7,501 bases of DNA from positions 1 through 7,501 of the forward strand of contig JANOFL010000151.1 in assembly GCA_031405895.1 (NCBI GenBank), in the 5' to 3' direction. The notes below the pieces were generated by a model. The model was not told where the DNA came from. It searched no databases and worked only from the letters and a program-made list of their open reading frames with translations. Source of the stretch: BJ22 sp031405895. Lineage in GTDB: Bacteria; Planctomycetota; Planctomycetia; Pirellulales; Pirellulaceae. The position numbers were made by a program, and so were the translations under genes. Shown here in pieces: positions 6,330-7,501 of the stretch. Numbering within the stretch: the stretch's first letter is position 1; each line of letters begins with the position of its first letter.

Positions 6330-6377
6330 ATCAGCCGCCACGCGTTAGCGTCCGGTTTTTTGAAACCAGCGGCTGAT
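6330..6377. terminator. 9-bp inverted repeat with internal hairpins between convergent genes; possible bidirectional terminator
   Basis: ATCAGCCGC at 6330-6338 pairs perfectly with GCGGCTGAT at 6369-6377. The 30-base interior can fold into two small hairpins: ACGC/GCGT around GTTA (6340-6351) and GGTTT/AAACC (6354-6367). This would give a branched, cloverleaf-like shape. A run of six T follows the first inner hairpin at 6356-6361, which could terminate plus-strand transcripts of the lpx operon. It lies 39 bases after the oxidoreductase stop and 13 bases before the DUF502 stop codon, where a shared terminator would be expected. From memory the GCGTTAGCGTCCGGTT core resembles a repeat frequent in planctomycete genomes, so it may be a dispersed element instead. 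Confidence 0.5.
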
Positions 6378-6390
6378 CCGAACTTCAAGC

Positions 6391-7401
6391 TCAGCTGGCT
6401 GCCTTTTCTCTCCCGTCACCGACCGTCGTCGCCGCCAGGATTCGGCCTTCGATGGTCTTGGGATCGGACGAAGTTGGCGACACCACTCCGCAGCTGACGC
6501 AAAACTGGATCGCCTGGTCCATCGTGATGTTCAGGTCAACCGTCTGGCTGCGGGGGACCATGATTGTGAAACCGGTCGCTGGCATGGGGCTGGTTGGCAT
6601 CAGCACGTTGACCATCGGTTCGCCCGCGATCCCGACAGCAACCGGCATCGAGTCGTTGTTGGTCAGGAAGCCCATCGACCAGATGCCGATCCGCGGATAC
6701 TGCACGGCGACGATCCGGGTGACCTTGATGGCCTGTTCGTTCGGGTTGAACGCAAAGTCCGTGACCTGCTTGACGGAGGAGTAGACATTGCGAATCAGCG
6801 GGATCTTGTTGATCAGCCGCTCAAAGGAGCCCCAGATCAGGCGGCCGATCCCGACGGCAAGCAGTTTGCCGACGAGGTAAAGCAGGAAGATGAACAGCGC
6901 CAGGAAAGCCGGCACCACGAGCTGCCGCTTCAGATACCGCTGGCGAACATAGCTTTCGTAGTAATCGCGCCCGGTCCGCGCCGATTCGCCGTCGGGCGAG
7001 TTCTCAACGTACTCGTGGACCTCCTCGGGAATCCAGTCGTTGCGAACCTGGACGAACTGCCGCCCGTTCTTCGGATCCAGCTGGCGGGTGCCCGAATCGG
7101 CGTCGTCACGGATGGTCGCCTCGCCAGCCACCACCAGCCGCTGGGCTTCAGGTTCCGGAATCGTGTCGTTGATCGACCAGACAATCACGTTGCGGGCAAA
7201 GGCTTCGACCGGCAACAGGATGTACGTCTCAATCGTCTTCCACGCCCAGATGAACAGGACGATGGTCAGCAGCGGCGGCATCACAACGGCGAGGCCGCGG
7301 ACGAGTGCCCGGTTAAAAGGGGACAGGGCGCGGCTGAACCAGGACCGGGGTTTGACCGGAACGATCACTTCGCCGAGGGTGCCGGATTCGCTCTTGGCCA
7401 T
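6391..7401 (-). CDS. DUF502 family integral membrane protein
   Basis: This 336-residue protein belongs to the DUF502 family (COG2928), which has no settled biochemical role. Family hallmarks are clear: a first transmembrane helix at about 33-54 (GLAVVMPPLLTIVLFIWAW), a second at about 161-185, then IPLIRNVYSSVKQVTDF, YPRIGIWSMGFLTNN, MPTSPMPATGFTIMVPRS and the C-terminal MDQAIQFCVSCGVVSP. The roughly 105-residue loop between the two helices is much longer than in typical proteobacterial members. It is charged, with acidic patches and the tyrosines of GRDYYESYVRQRYLKRQ just before helix two. The start is taken as ATG at 7401-7399, with AGGAG 9 bases upstream. A TTG immediately before it (7404) is equally in frame with 6-base spacing and would add one residue. 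The gene converges on the lpx operon and is likely transcribed alone. Localisation to the inner membrane is inferred. Confidence 0.9.
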   Translation of the reverse strand: MAKSESGTLGEVIVPVKPRSWFSRALSPFNRALVRGLAVVMPPLLTIVLFIWAWKTIETYILLPVEAFARNVIVWSINDTIPEPEAQRLVVAGEATIRDDADSGTRQLDPKNGRQFVQVRNDWIPEEVHEYVENSPDGESARTGRDYYESYVRQRYLKRQLVVPAFLALFIFLLYLVGKLLAVGIGRLIWGSFERLINKIPLIRNVYSSVKQVTDFAFNPNEQAIKVTRIVAVQYPRIGIWSMGFLTNNDSMPVAVGIAGEPMVNVLMPTSPMPATGFTIMVPRSQTVDLNITMDQAIQFCVSCGVVSPTSSDPKTIEGRILAATTVGDGREKAAS

Positions 7402-7410
7402 CAAGACTGA

Positions 7411-7415
7411 CTCCT
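7411..7415 (-). promoter_or_regulatory. Ribosome binding site of the DUF502 gene
   Basis: The minus strand reads AGGAG here, 9 bases before the ATG at 7401 and 6 before the alternative TTG at 7404. Confidence 0.75.
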
Positions 7416-7451
7416 GGTTGGTTTGCAGGTCCGTTTCAGCTGCCAGTCATT

Positions 7452-7501
7452 GCCGGGAAAATCCACTGCGATTCCCCGGCGCTCACGCTTCCGGCTCGTG
7501 T
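7452..7501. repeat. Probable dispersed intergenic repeat upstream of the DUF502 gene, cut by the window end
   Basis: GCCGGG at 7452-7457 pairs with CCCGGC at 7475-7480 around a 17-base loop. From 7474 to the window end, the minus strand reads ACGAGCCGGAAGCGTGAGCG followed by CCGGGG. I recall this kind of GAGCCGGAAGCGTGAGCG string as a very common intergenic repeat in planctomycete genomes, but I cannot search for it here. The element continues past the window edge. If transcribed, it would lie in or near the 5' untranslated region of the DUF502 gene. Confidence 0.45.

Overview
The window looks like chromosomal DNA from a Planctomycetes bacterium, probably Pirellula/Rhodopirellula-like. This is an inference from several signs: high GC, a compact ompH-lpxC-lpxA-oxidoreductase order, a DUF502 protein with an enlarged loop between its membrane segments, a signal-peptide protein rich in Q/N/P, and short GC-rich hairpin repeats between genes. 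No rRNA, tRNA, CRISPR array, transposase or phage gene was seen.

Layout. (1) Positions 1-448 hold the C-terminal end of enolase. It is clearly homologous only from about position 101; the first ~100 bases do not read as enolase in any frame. (2) Positions 449-827 are a non-coding spacer with three compact inverted repeats and a short direct repeat. (3) Positions 828-2420 encode a 530-residue exported, membrane-anchored protein with a low-complexity middle, a coiled coil and a C-terminal transmembrane helix, of unknown function. (4) Positions 2421-2735 are a spacer or leader. (5) Positions 2736-6290 hold four tightly packed genes: an OmpH/Skp-like periplasmic chaperone, lpxC, lpxA and a Gfo/Idh/MocA oxidoreductase resembling GnnA. 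(6) Positions 6291-6390 are a convergent intergenic region with a 9-bp inverted repeat. (7) Positions 6391-7401 on the minus strand encode a DUF502 membrane protein. (8) Its upstream region runs to the window end and carries what looks like a dispersed repeat.

Functionally the centre of the window is an outer-membrane biogenesis operon. LpxA adds a 3-hydroxyacyl chain to UDP-GlcNAc (or a 3-amino analogue), and LpxC deacetylates the product, the committed step of lipid A synthesis. The Skp-like protein would chaperone outer-membrane proteins in the periplasm. The oxidoreductase overlaps lpxA by 4 bp, so it probably acts on the sugar nucleotide that LpxA uses. If it is a true GnnA, lipid A here could carry a 3-amino sugar with an amide-linked acyl chain, but the partner aminotransferase GnnB is not in the window.

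Most of the window is ordinary core-genome content. The points most worth following are the GnnA-like gene coupled to lpxA, the divergent LpxA active-site neighbourhood, the unknown 530-residue protein, the intergenic repeats, and the abrupt loss of enolase similarity at the left edge.
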